Below are positions 8,377 to 17,244 of a stretch of DNA of 64,000 nucleotides, one piece after another; the stretch's first letter is position 1, and every line of letters begins with the position of its first letter. A model generated the notes under the pieces. It was given only the letters and a program-made list of their open reading frames with translations, did not search any database and had not been told where the DNA came from. The position numbers were made by a program, and so were the translations under genes. The stretch is taken from assembly GCA_964293475.1 (NCBI GenBank), contig CAXYYJ010000007.1:1-64000 (forward strand), read 5' to 3'. The stretch is from UBA12170 sp964293475 (lineage in GTDB: Bacteria > Bacteroidota > Bacteroidia > Bacteroidales > UBA12170).

Positions 8377-8940
8377 TCAAACCCGAAGCAAGCCCCGGAA
8401 ACCGCGGGCAGCATAGTAGGATTCGGCGCCGTTATGATAAACAAAGACAGTTCCGTAGCGATAGTCGCAGAAAATGGCGCCTCCTTTTTCCCTGATATTT
8501 TGTGGGGTTAGGACCCAGCTCGATGTTTTGGTGTCGAAGGTGCCCAAAGTTTGCAAATGGCGATATTCCTGCTCTGAGAGAATTTCAATGCCCATTTCTT
8601 TGGCCATTCCCAAAGCGCTGTGATGGGGTTTGTGCTCTTTGCGCGATTCCAATGCTTCGGAGTCGTAGCAAACGCTTCGGCGGCCTTTTGGACTTTCAGC
8701 CGAACAATCCATGAAAAGATATTGATTGTTTTTCTGGTCAAAACCAACCATATCGGGCTCTCCTTCAGTTCTTTCCATCTCGTTCAACGACCAAAGCTTT
8801 TCGGGAGTGTGGCGCAGTTTTTCCTCTATCTCTGCCCAATTTAAACCCAAATGGCGGTTTTTATTCTTCGCGAAACGGGTTTGTAATACCTGGAGCAAGT
8901 CGGCAACTTCGTTGGCAGAAAGTTTATTTTGAGGATTCAT
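8377..8940 (-). CDS. DUF4256 domain-containing protein
   Basis: Cytoplasmic protein of 187 residues that fits the DUF4256 family over its full length, with blocks QTRFAKNKNRHLGLNW, MERTEGEPDMVG, FMDCSAESPKGRRSVCYD and ALESRKEHKPHHSA. The function of the family is unknown. Its stop codon lies directly at the edge of the repeat cluster, so the last few residues may derive from repeat-adjacent sequence. No operon partner is evident. Confidence 0.8.
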   Translation of the reverse strand: MNPQNKLSANEVADLLQVLQTRFAKNKNRHLGLNWAEIEEKLRHTPEKLWSLNEMERTEGEPDMVGFDQKNNQYLFMDCSAESPKGRRSVCYDSEALESRKEHKPHHSALGMAKEMGIEILSEQEYRHLQTLGTFDTKTSSWVLTPQNIREKGGAIFCDYRYGTVFVYHNGAESYYAARGFRGLLRV

Positions 8941-9015
8941 AGATTTCGAATGTTTGAAATGAATGCCGCAAATGTCTGCTACTTGTGCAGATTATAAAAT
9001 TTAAATATTTGTTAA

Positions 9016-9861
9016 TCAGGTTGATTCGTAGTCTCTTAACGTTGTGGAATCTTTGTTTTTCCATTCTGTCAATCCATTGGCATTACGCCCCATCACAATA
9101 ACTGCAGCTGTGGATGGACTACTAAAAATATAATCATCGGAGAATTCGAAATAGTCTTTTTTGTCGATGAGAACACCTTCTTTAATTAATTTTTCTCTTA
9201 GATTTTTAAAATTAGATGTCATAGAAGCTACTATTGATGCAGCAGCTTTTGATCCTTTAAAAACAACAAAACCATCTGAAGTAGGTTCTCCTTGACCATC
9301 TGCTCCCCGTGCGGCTTTTATAAAAAATGTAGCTTGCTTTTGTTTAGGCTTAATTTCTCTTTTTTCATCAAAAACCTTATGCCCCAGAGTATTAACAAGC
9401 ATTTTAATATACTCAATAAATTCTTCCATCTCCGATCTGTCGGCTTCCGATATCGAAGATTGAGTGGGAATTACTGAATTGTCTAAGATATATCGGTTGG
9501 CAGATTTTGCAATTTCGTGTAATCTGTTTTCCAGGTATTTAATGTGAGCCTTGTTCAGATTTTCATCTTTGCTGATAAAAACAATGGCTTCATTCCAAAA
9601 TTCCTTCTGAGTTAATTGTTGTATTAGTCTTTTAAGAATCGATTCTGCCTCCCCAATATAAACTTGTTCCTTCCCTTCATCATTTCTGCCAAAAAGCAAA
9701 TAGACACCAGTGCCAACTAAATCAATCCTGTCAGAACAATCTTTAATTTTGATTCTCGGAATTTTATATGCTTTGCCCGACCAGTTTGAAAGCTCACAGG
9801 TCATACGCCCATTTGGGTCTCCATCGATTAGGAAGATTTTAATGGTTTTTCCAAATTTCAT
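9016..9861 (-). CDS. GIY-YIG nuclease-domain protein with DUF4357
   Basis: Residues about 48-130 form a GIY-YIG-like domain: VGTGVYLLFGRNDEG, then QVYIGEAESILKRLIQQ (the YIG strand and catalytic Arg helix) and a downstream HIKYLENRLHEIA helix carrying the Glu. Residues about 200-280 are a DUF4357 module (GFVVFKGSKAAASI then LIKEGVLIDKKDYFEFSDDYIF), ending with AAVIVMGRNANGLTEWKN. This combination is common in bacterial accessory genomes. The function is not established; roles in DNA processing or defence are plausible. A stand-alone gene without an operon neighbour. Confidence 0.85.
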   Translation of the reverse strand: MKFGKTIKIFLIDGDPNGRMTCELSNWSGKAYKIPRIKIKDCSDRIDLVGTGVYLLFGRNDEGKEQVYIGEAESILKRLIQQLTQKEFWNEAIVFISKDENLNKAHIKYLENRLHEIAKSANRYILDNSVIPTQSSISEADRSEMEEFIEYIKMLVNTLGHKVFDEKREIKPKQKQATFFIKAARGADGQGEPTSDGFVVFKGSKAAASIVASMTSNFKNLREKLIKEGVLIDKKDYFEFSDDYIFSSPSTAAVIVMGRNANGLTEWKNKDSTTLRDYEST

Positions 9862-10072
9862 TTCTTCAATTTAAAACAGTTCGAAATATTACTTTTTACC
9901 TGGTATGTAATTCTATAATCTACAAATGTAACTAATAAAATCGCTTTTGTTAATTATTTTGTAGGTTGAGATCAATCGTCTTTGCCAATTCGGAGAATGC
10001 TCAAAAATAGTAAATTATAGAATTCCACCTTTTATAACCCTGATAAATTTTTTGCTGGGGTAAAAATAAAAA

Positions 10073-10095
10073 CGGCAGAGTGAATCACCCTGCCG
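10073..10095 (-). terminator. Terminator of the PepSY-like gene
   Basis: Stem CGGCAG (10073-10078) with CTGCCG (10090-10095) and an 11-base loop. On the minus strand it is followed by a T-rich run, about 22 bases beyond the stop codon at 10118. Confidence 0.7.
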
Positions 10096-10117
10096 CGGAG
10101 AAAGCAATTATTATTCA

Positions 10118-10900
10118 CTAATCTTCACAAACCACATTGCCGGCTTCGTCGAACACAACAATTAAGCGGGTTTGATCAACATGAAGATGTACTCTGTATT
10201 GAATGGTGGCATCGGCCAGGGTAAGCACTTCGGCTTTTCTGCGTAAAGTATACGAAGAATATAGGTTGGTAATGGCAGATGTAACAGCTTCGGGCAAGTC
10301 GGCTGAGTTTAAACGGCTGGCCCGGGCCAGAAACAGTCCATTGGCATCGAAAACAAGTTTGGCATGTTCAACTCTGGCTGAGTCAATCATTACATTAATC
10401 ACTGTTCCAAACTGGCAAACTGTATCTATATGTGCATTGTGGATGGTATATCCGGCGAAATTGGCTGTTACATAGTCGGATATGGCTGTTGGGATAGAAT
10501 CTAATGAAATTCCACCTCCATGATGACCGCCTCCGTGGTGACCGTCGCCATGGTTCCCGCCGCCATGATGTCCGCCTCCACCATGGTGTCCGTCGCCGGG
10601 ATGGTTGTGAATGGTGTCGCAAATACTGTCGGCCAGGGTTTCCTTAAGAAAGTTATAGTTGGCATCGAAATCAAGTGCTTCCCATGTTGTAAGAGTAACA
10701 GTGTAAACTGTTTCGGGGGTTTGGGTTGTTGTAACCGAAACAATGTCGGCATCGGGGTAATACTCAGCCACATAACCCGAAATGGTGGTAGGTGCAGCAG
10801 TAGTAGCATCATCGGTTGATGAAGTGGGCAGGGTTTCGTTTTTTGAGCATGAAGCCAGTATCACTGCGCTCAGCATGGAAATAAAAAGCAATTTTTTCAT
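10118..10900 (-). CDS. PepSY-like lipoprotein with His/Gly-rich linker
   Basis: Lipoprotein signal MKKLLFISMLSAVILASCSKNE with Cys18 as the lipidation site. The mature protein has about three PepSY-like (DUF2874) repeats: residues 35-95, 130-185 and 195-260, each with an ISxYVxxxYPD/AxI-type helix-strand pattern. Residues about 99-129 are an extreme His/Gly linker made of GHHGGG and GDGHHGG repeats that could bind Ni, Zn or Cu. PepSY-like Bacteroidota proteins are periplasmic and of unknown function. It is divergent from the ECF sigma-factor gene (promoter gap about 160 bp), so it may belong to that regulon. Confidence 0.8.
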   Translation of the reverse strand: MKKLLFISMLSAVILASCSKNETLPTSSTDDATTAAPTTISGYVAEYYPDADIVSVTTTQTPETVYTVTLTTWEALDFDANYNFLKETLADSICDTIHNHPGDGHHGGGGHHGGGNHGDGHHGGGHHGGGISLDSIPTAISDYVTANFAGYTIHNAHIDTVCQFGTVINVMIDSARVEHAKLVFDANGLFLARASRLNSADLPEAVTSAITNLYSSYTLRRKAEVLTLADATIQYRVHLHVDQTRLIVVFDEAGNVVCED

Positions 10901-11059
10901 CGTTTGTTAATTTTTGTGATTAATTCCTTGATTCAATTGATTTGTTATATCTCCCTTTACGCATTGGCTCACAGAAGGGTGGGGTGAATAAAATTATTTT
11001 TTTTACCCCACCAATTAATCACTAACTTCGTATTGATTTTTAGTAGTGCTACAGTTAGT

Positions 11060-11671
11060 ATGATTTTTTTCGGAAGAAAGCAGGAGTTTAATGCTGATGA
11101 TCCGGTAAGTGTTATTTCGGCCTGCAGGCAGAATAACCCCAAGGCTCAGCGTGCTCTGATAAAGTTGTTTTATGGATATGTGAAAAGCATTGCCTTGCGC
11201 TATGCCGGAAGCTCCATGCCTGCCGATGAAATCATCAACGATAGTTTTTTGAAAGTGTTTAATAATTTAAGCAAATACGACGATAGCAAGCCGTTTAAAG
11301 CATGGCTCAGGGTTATAACTATCAATACGGCAACCGATTATTATCGAAAGAACAAGAAGGATCAAATGGTTGATGAGCCCATGAATACATCAACTCCCGA
11401 TTGCTCGGAAGATCAGATAAGCCGGTTGTCGGCCGAAGAAATTCTGGCTCTGATTCAACAGCTTTCTCCCGCCTATCGTATGGTTTTTTCGCTTTATGTG
11501 ATTGATGGATATTCGCATAAGGAAATAGCCGAAATATTGGGCATTAAAGAAGGCACTTCAAAATCGAACCTGCAGGATGCCAGGCATAAACTGCAAAGTT
11601 TAATTATTAAGAATACACAAACTCAAATGACTGCTTATGAACTAAAAAATTTACATGGCAATGAAAAATGA
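11060..11671 (+). CDS. ECF-family RNA polymerase sigma factor
   Basis: Sigma-70 family protein of about 203 residues. Region 2 contains YVKSIALRYAGSSMPADEIINDSFLKVFNNL, here seen at residues about 35-70 in parts, and region 4 contains LSPAYRMVFSLYVIDGYSHKEIAEILGIKEGTSKS, the helix-turn-helix near residues 145-180. The ATG at 11060 is preferred; a TTG at 11033 would add nine atypical residues. The stop codon overlaps the next gene's start by 17 bp, indicating translational coupling to a membrane protein that is probably its anti-sigma factor. Confidence 0.9.
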   Translation: MIFFGRKQEFNADDPVSVISACRQNNPKAQRALIKLFYGYVKSIALRYAGSSMPADEIINDSFLKVFNNLSKYDDSKPFKAWLRVITINTATDYYRKNKKDQMVDEPMNTSTPDCSEDQISRLSAEEILALIQQLSPAYRMVFSLYVIDGYSHKEIAEILGIKEGTSKSNLQDARHKLQSLIIKNTQTQMTAYELKNLHGNEK

Positions 11672-13052
11672 GGATTTTGACAAGGTTATCCGCGAAAAAC
11701 TGGATGGCTTTGAATCGCCATTCACAGATAGTGATGTAGATAAGGTTCATCACGCTGTGGGTCGTAAAGGCTGGTTTACTGGTTCTGCTGGCGGGAAATT
11801 GCTTTTGCTTTCGGTTTCAACCGTGGCTTTTGTTGCCCTGGTATATCTGGCTCTGAATTTAACTTCCAGCCATAATTCGGCGCCCCAAAACCCGTCAGCT
11901 CAAAAAACTGAAACATCCAACCCCCAAAATCCAGTTTCGAGCATTTCCAATCCTGAAAATTCCACCAGTCAAAAGAATGAAAATAATGAATCACAGGCGG
12001 TTGCCGGAAATTCTGAACCCAATAAAATCCTTAAACAGGAATCAAAACCCAACAAAGAAACCAGACAAAAGGCGGTGGTTGATGTCAAAGGCCAATCCGC
12101 TAAACATATTACACCAGCTTCTACTGAAAAAATAATTCCACCCACCCCCGAAAATGTAGCCCGGAATAATGAAACAATTATAGAAGAACCGGTTGAAGTG
12201 GACGATAAAAATCTGAGTTCAGAATCTAATTTAGTTCAGAATGAGAAAATTGCCGAACAGGGGGAAATTCTTCCTGAGACGAAGCTTTCTATGGATTCAG
12301 CCAAAGTTACAACATTGGTAAAAATGCCCGATGAACAGGCTTTGGCTGATAAGACTCATGAGAAAACGAGCATCATGAGCGAGTCCAGCGAAACAGAAAA
12401 TAAAGAAACATCAAAAGGATTCTTCTCTTCTTTTCTCGAAGGTTTGCTCGTGAATGTCGGAGCTGGTTTCAGAGCGTCGAATCAGTCCTACGGGCCTGGA
12501 ATATCTGTAGATTTCTGGGGATACAAGAATTTTGGTTTAGGCATCGGACTCGACTATCTGTTCTACTATGCCGAAAAATATGACAATATCGACGATATGA
12601 TTCGCGATGGAAAACCCCATCCCGACGATGATTTCAATCACCACAAGAACCCCCGTGACCGAATTACCGATGTGGAGCTAAAAAACTGGCTCATGCAAAT
12701 GCCGGTTTCGGTTCATTATAAATTCCCATTGCGGAGAAGCTATTCCCTGGCTCTTTCGGCAGGTGTCGACATCGATTTATGGCTTTATAAGAAATTGAAT
12801 TACATAGAAACGCCCGACAGCATGCCTCCCCAACGTAGAGATTTTAACACCAAAGCCGATGTTAATTATTTCAATACCATGTATGTTGCAGCGGGACTTC
12901 AAAAATTTGGCAATTCCTGGATTGTGAAAATGCAGCCCTTCGTCAGCTTCCGGTTAAAACAGGTTTATTATAAACCCAGCCAATTGGAATATGGCATTCA
13001 GCTCAATTTTCAATATCGCCTGAAGAAAAATAAGAAGCCAGCAATAAATTGA
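11655..13052 (+). CDS. Probable dual-membrane-spanning anti-sigma factor
   Basis: The 465-residue protein has four zones. Residues 1-40 are a small cytoplasmic segment (NEDFDKVIREKLDGFESP). Residues about 46-68 form one transmembrane helix (LLLLSVSTVAFVALVYLALNL). Residues about 70-250 are a Ser/Asn/Gln/Lys/Glu-rich disordered linker. Residues about 258-465 resemble an outer-membrane beta-barrel domain with alternating strands (VNVGAGFRASNQ, ISVDFWGY, LGIGLDYLFYY, GIQLNFQYRL). Coupling to the sigma gene and this architecture match the dual-membrane-spanning anti-sigma (Dma) class reported in Bacteroides. The assignment is by architecture, not by similarity search. Confidence 0.72.
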   Translation: MAMKNEDFDKVIREKLDGFESPFTDSDVDKVHHAVGRKGWFTGSAGGKLLLLSVSTVAFVALVYLALNLTSSHNSAPQNPSAQKTETSNPQNPVSSISNPENSTSQKNENNESQAVAGNSEPNKILKQESKPNKETRQKAVVDVKGQSAKHITPASTEKIIPPTPENVARNNETIIEEPVEVDDKNLSSESNLVQNEKIAEQGEILPETKLSMDSAKVTTLVKMPDEQALADKTHEKTSIMSESSETENKETSKGFFSSFLEGLLVNVGAGFRASNQSYGPGISVDFWGYKNFGLGIGLDYLFYYAEKYDNIDDMIRDGKPHPDDDFNHHKNPRDRITDVELKNWLMQMPVSVHYKFPLRRSYSLALSAGVDIDLWLYKKLNYIETPDSMPPQRRDFNTKADVNYFNTMYVAAGLQKFGNSWIVKMQPFVSFRLKQVYYKPSQLEYGIQLNFQYRLKKNKKPAIN

Positions 13053-13143
13053 TTATTTGTGGGATAAAACCAAATTGCAATCTCTGCAATTTCGTTATCG
13101 GATGTTTTGAGAGAATATTTTGCATGATTTATGCCTGATATTA

Positions 13144-13412
13144 AAGAACCATCCCAGCGGGATGGCATGTTTATAAAAAAAATCATCCTTACGATTTACA
13201 TGCGACCCCGGATGGGATCGAACATTCCATGCTTCGCATTTTTATATAAACGTTTGCCTCTCTGAGGTCATAACGCAAATCAAAAAGAACCATCCCAGGG
13301 GGATGGCATGTTTATAAAAAAAACCATCCTTACGATTTACATGCGACCCCGGCTGGGGTCGAACATTCCATGCTTCGCATCTTTCTATAAACATGTGACC
13401 TCTCTGAGGTCA
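13144..13412. repeat. Two tandem copies of a three-hairpin repeat
   Basis: Copy 1 runs 13144-13270 and copy 2 13285-13412, offset 141-142 bp. Each contains CATCCC-N3-GGGATG (with one variant), then GACCCCGG-N-GGGGTC-type and GACCTCTCTGAGGTC-type palindromes in fixed order, separated by conserved text including ATCCTTACGATTTACATGCG and AACATTCCATGCTTCGCAT. A partial third copy lies inverted at 47651-47727. No protein gene is in the 428-bp gap 13053-13480. Confidence 0.9.
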
Positions 13413-13480
13413 AATCTTTGTTTTATGGATTTTTCAGTTCCTACAGAGCGAGCTAAAAACTATATCAACCAGATATTTAA

Positions 13481-14761
13481 TCACTTGCTCATGCTATCCA
13501 ATTCCAGATCCTCGTAGAACAATATCCGATCGAGAAACTCCGAAACCATTACTATGGCGATAATCCAAACCATCGATAGCTCAAAATAATAGAAAATCAT
13601 GGCCAAATCTACCAATCCCCAGCGGGTAAAAATCAGGGATTTTTTTGCCAGATTCAGCGGATTTTTTACCATGAAATAAAGCTGAAGCCCCACACGGAAA
13701 ATCCAAAGTCCCAGGATGTACCAGGGCATCTGCAGAAACAAAAACGCCATCGAAAGTGCCATAAAAATGGTTTGTCCGCTGTGCCAGGGAACTCTCCACT
13801 TTTGTTGAACAGGTTTGTAGAGCATATCAATAGAAAACAATGTAAGAATTCCTGGGATTAAAACCAGATAATAATGCAGATTAAAGAAGTAGAAATCGGT
13901 AATCATTGCGACGAAGTACAACGAGAAAAAGAAGATTTCGCGGCTGAGCCAGCTGTTTTTCAGGTTAAGAACAGCCCGCCACATTCTGGTCTTTTTCCCC
14001 AGATGCATCATGCTGAGTATAGCTCCGGCCAAACCGGCAATCACCATCACCAACTTGAGCCATTCGGCCGATTGATGTCCGGCACCAGCAACAGTAAGAG
14101 CCACCAATGCAGAAAGGATAAATGTGAATGCCAGCAAGGGCCACTCGTGCAGTGCGCCTACAAAATGACGTTTTATTGTGTTGTCTTGGGTTTCCATAGG
14201 TTTTAATAAGGTCAAATCCATTTCCGGTGCTGTTTCTTTTCGCAATTCAACAATGCGAATGGCGGGTTTTGGATTTCGGTGGACAGGCAGTTGTTGCTCA
14301 TTGGCCGATTCATTTCCGGGGGAAAGAAAAAAGTCCAAAGCACCTGTGGGGCAGGCCATTACGCAGGCTGGTTCCAATCCATTCTCTTGTCGGGGGCTGC
14401 AGAAATTACATTTTTCCACAATTCCAATGGCCGGATTAAACTTGGGCGCATCGTAGGGACAGTTCCAAACACAATATTTGCAGCCCATGCAGCTGTCGGC
14501 CAGATGAATAACCGCCTGAGTTATGGAGTTCCGTTCATAGGCCAGAGCCGGACAATGCGCCATACAGGGAGCATCATCGCAATGATTACAGGCTAATGAC
14601 AGATGAAAGAGTGGGAGAGAAGGCAGTTTGGTGGCGTTGGTGGTATAGATGTTTCTCCAGGTGCTTTCATATTGAAGTCCGTTTTCGTTAAAGCATCCCA
14701 CCACACAGGCATGGCAGCCCACGCATTTATTTTTATCGTAACTGAAATTTCCTTTGCTCAT
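13481..14761 (-). CDS. Fused DmsB-like ferredoxin and DmsC-like membrane anchor
   Basis: The ATG at 14761 is chosen; it overlaps the upstream gene's TGA in an ATGA arrangement. Residues about 1-150 hold four cysteine clusters (starting NKCVGCHACVVGC, then CNHCDDAPCMAHC, CMGCKYCVWNC and CNFC...CVMACPTGA), giving four predicted 4Fe-4S centres as in DmsB. Residues about 200-427 contain roughly eight hydrophobic helices of the DmsC type. The protein would pass electrons between a menaquinone pool and the molybdenum subunit encoded upstream. DmsB and DmsC are usually separate genes, so the fusion is notable. There is no Tat signal. Confidence 0.87.
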   Translation of the reverse strand: MSKGNFSYDKNKCVGCHACVVGCFNENGLQYESTWRNIYTTNATKLPSLPLFHLSLACNHCDDAPCMAHCPALAYERNSITQAVIHLADSCMGCKYCVWNCPYDAPKFNPAIGIVEKCNFCSPRQENGLEPACVMACPTGALDFFLSPGNESANEQQLPVHRNPKPAIRIVELRKETAPEMDLTLLKPMETQDNTIKRHFVGALHEWPLLAFTFILSALVALTVAGAGHQSAEWLKLVMVIAGLAGAILSMMHLGKKTRMWRAVLNLKNSWLSREIFFFSLYFVAMITDFYFFNLHYYLVLIPGILTLFSIDMLYKPVQQKWRVPWHSGQTIFMALSMAFLFLQMPWYILGLWIFRVGLQLYFMVKNPLNLAKKSLIFTRWGLVDLAMIFYYFELSMVWIIAIVMVSEFLDRILFYEDLELDSMSK

Positions 14762-16797
14762 AACTTTATCACCTCCACCATATTGTCGTGAAATGGTGTA
14801 CCATGGCCCATATCTGTTTCGCGCCCTTTCGAAAGAAGGTTTGGACTTCCGCCTTCGCTGTTCCAATACCCATTTACCATCACCACATTGCCGGGCCGCA
14901 GACTGTAATCGAGTTGTATTTTTATTTTTACTTCTCCCCGCTCGTTAAACACTTTTACCATTTGACCCTGGCTTATATGTCGCTTCTCAGCATCCACAGG
15001 ACTCATCCAAAGAATGGGAACAGGGTCTAATAGCTTGATGCTTTGAAGGTTGCCAAATTGAGAGTGAATCCTGTTTTTGGTGTTGGGGCTCATAAGACTT
15101 AGGGGAAACTGACTGGAAGGATTTTTCTGTCCTTCGACCAAACGAACGTAAGTGGGCAACTCGTCAACGCCCCATTTTGCCTTTGCCTGATGTGACAGCA
15201 ATTCTATTTTTCCCGATGGAGTTTTAAAATTTAAGTTGGCAAAGGCTATATCCTCAAGTCCGGGAGCCAGAATGGGCTTTTGGAGAAGCTCTTCCCATTT
15301 TAATTGGGGAAATTTCTTCAATTGGTTTTTCAGATGGTTTTCCACATCTTCGTTGGTGGGATTGGGTATGTTTTCCGCAATCCACTCATCATCGAAGCCT
15401 AATTTCTGAGCCAGATGATAATAGATTTCCGCTTCTGGTTTTACTTCTCCGACAGGTTCCAGAATTTTAGGTTTCAGCTGAACATAAGGATTCCAGTAGG
15501 AGCCAATGATGTCGGTCTGTTCGAACATGTTTTTGGCGGGCAAAACCAGATGAGCCATTTGAGCCGTATCGGTGAGAAACTGATCGGTAACCACCACAAA
15601 TTCAAGATTTTCGAAAGCTTTTTTCGTAGCATTGGAATCGGGGTTTTGGGCCAAAGGATTTCCCCGTTCCACCCACACCATTTTGAGCGATGGATTGGTT
15701 AACGAAAGCATGGTTTCGCCCAGTTTGGCGGTGGGAATTACCCGTCGGAAAGGCTTATCGGTTTCGGTGGGGAAATAGTTTTCGGGCTCTTTCACCTCAT
15801 CAAAAACATAGGATTGCAGATTGGCATAATGCCAGCAAGCCCCTGGTTTTCCGATATTTCCGGTGATGACCGAAAGAGCCAGCAAGCAGCGGGTGGTTTG
15901 TCCGCCATTGGTATAGCGCTGCATTCCGTAGCCGGGAATCAAAGTCATGGGTTTTATGGTTCCCATTAAAAAGGCCAATTTCTCTATGAAGGCCACAGGA
16001 ACTCCGCATTCTTCGGCGGCTTGTTCAACACTCAGTCCAATCAGACTCTTGCTAAATTCCTGAAAACCAAGCACATTTTTGCTGATAAATTCCTGGTCGA
16101 TCCAGTTCTTGTCTATGAGAATTTTTGCAACGGCCAACGCCAGCATTCCATCGGTTCCGGGAATGGGTTGAATGAGCAAATCGGCTCGTTCGGCTGATGG
16201 TGTTCTGCGGGGATCAATCACCACCAATGTGGCGCCCATCTGCTGTGCTTTTTCAATGGGAATCATTTGATGGATATTGGTCTCCACCGGATTTTTTCCC
16301 CAGAGAACAATCAACTTCGCGTTTTCCAGATCCCAGGGCACATTGTGCTTGTTTTCGCCCAATGTCAGTCGGGTAGCTTCGAGTCCTGCTGGCCAGCAAA
16401 GATTGCCATAGACCGAGGTAGTTCCACCAAATTTTCTCCAGAAAGCACTGCTCACACCATTCATCATTCCCGACATTCCACTGGCTGCATAAAACAAAAT
16501 CGAATGGCTGCCAAAGTTCTTTTTGTAGTGAGATAATTTACGCACAATCAATTCGAAAGCTCTCTCCCAGCTTATTTGCTGAAATTCCCCGTTTACTTTT
16601 TCCAGTGGATGCAATATTCGTTCGGGGGAGTGAGCCCGTTCCACATAGCTGAGCCCTTTCAAACAAGGCCCGAGCGGAGTAGCCAGGTTTTGCGGATGTG
16701 GCTCAATGGCAACAATTTTTTGATCTTTAACCCGCACCAAAAAAGAGCAGGTGCTGTAGCAATTTCGTGGACAGGCGGAAGAATAAACAGTTTCCAT
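14758..16797 (-). CDS. Molybdopterin (bis-MGD) oxidoreductase, catalytic subunit
   Basis: Member of the DMSO-reductase superfamily, 679 residues. The N-terminal 4Fe-4S motif uses C9, C13, C17 and C45. C134 in YGNLCWPAGLEAT is the probable molybdenum ligand by by-eye alignment. Other conserved blocks are VLWGKNPVETN, VVIDPRRTPSAERADLLIQPIPGTD (cofactor binding) and the C-terminal molydopterin dinucleotide-binding domain (SLMSPNTKNRIHSQFGN onward). There is no twin-arginine signal, so it probably works in the cytoplasm, unlike classical DmsA. The substrate is unknown; polysulfide, thiosulfate, S- or N-oxides are options. Translationally coupled to the anchor gene. Confidence 0.88.
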   Translation of the reverse strand: METVYSSACPRNCYSTCSFLVRVKDQKIVAIEPHPQNLATPLGPCLKGLSYVERAHSPERILHPLEKVNGEFQQISWERAFELIVRKLSHYKKNFGSHSILFYAASGMSGMMNGVSSAFWRKFGGTTSVYGNLCWPAGLEATRLTLGENKHNVPWDLENAKLIVLWGKNPVETNIHQMIPIEKAQQMGATLVVIDPRRTPSAERADLLIQPIPGTDGMLALAVAKILIDKNWIDQEFISKNVLGFQEFSKSLIGLSVEQAAEECGVPVAFIEKLAFLMGTIKPMTLIPGYGMQRYTNGGQTTRCLLALSVITGNIGKPGACWHYANLQSYVFDEVKEPENYFPTETDKPFRRVIPTAKLGETMLSLTNPSLKMVWVERGNPLAQNPDSNATKKAFENLEFVVVTDQFLTDTAQMAHLVLPAKNMFEQTDIIGSYWNPYVQLKPKILEPVGEVKPEAEIYYHLAQKLGFDDEWIAENIPNPTNEDVENHLKNQLKKFPQLKWEELLQKPILAPGLEDIAFANLNFKTPSGKIELLSHQAKAKWGVDELPTYVRLVEGQKNPSSQFPLSLMSPNTKNRIHSQFGNLQSIKLLDPVPILWMSPVDAEKRHISQGQMVKVFNERGEVKIKIQLDYSLRPGNVVMVNGYWNSEGGSPNLLSKGRETDMGHGTPFHDNMVEVIKL

Positions 16798-16856
16798 GTT
16801 CTGATTTGGACTGAAATGATTCGACTAAATTAGTTAATATTTTGATTGCCAAATAG

Positions 16857-17225
16857 CTAATCTGTGGGCAAAGCCAAGCCATGAGCCCGCAGAAAACTCA
16901 GTTTGTCCCAATATCCGCGCTGGAATTTTATTTTTCCTTCCGCAACCTGAAAAAACCCGCAGCCTCTCAATCCCAGCGGGTCTTTCCACTCCAGAATAGC
17001 CCAATCGCCATCTTCAAAAATATTCTCAACGATGCAAACCATTTCAGCCGCTGCAAACTCTGAGCGAAACATGTGCTCAATGGCATCTTTGCCCACCACA
17101 GGTTCGTTGGCCACCTGATGGTTAATGGCATCGTCATGATACAACTTTGAAATGGCCTGGGCATCAGCTCTGTTGAAGACTTCTACCCATGTCTGTACTA
17201 ATTCTTTGGGACTCATAGTTTTCAA
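16857..17225 (-). CDS. SnoaL-like / NTF2-fold protein
   Basis: Protein of 122 residues with the NTF2-like pattern: MSPKELVQTWVEVFNRADAQAISKLY is the initial helix pair, seen here at residues 4-29 in pieces, then YHDDAINHQ and a beta-rich remainder with DWAILEWKD. Such SnoaL-like proteins include cyclases, isomerases and small-ligand binders; no catalytic assignment is possible. It lies 19 bp after the GH47 stop codon and 59 bp before the oxidoreductase start, in the same orientation, so it may belong to the same transcript. ATG at 17216 is an alternative start. Confidence 0.78.
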   Translation of the reverse strand: MKTMSPKELVQTWVEVFNRADAQAISKLYHDDAINHQVANEPVVGKDAIEHMFRSEFAAAEMVCIVENIFEDGDWAILEWKDPLGLRGCGFFQVAEGKIKFQRGYWDKLSFLRAHGLALPTD

Positions 17226-17244
17226 TTTTTGGATGTTATAGAAA

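Noticed and set aside
7971..8511. Small open reading frames across the repeat cluster on both strands
   Set aside because: Their translations are made of the repeat units and AACAAAGAAC-type simple sequence, with no start signal or domain.
13874..14596. Open frames on the plus strand opposite the FeS/anchor gene
   Set aside because: They are shadows of the cysteine-rich coding strand, without own signals or families.
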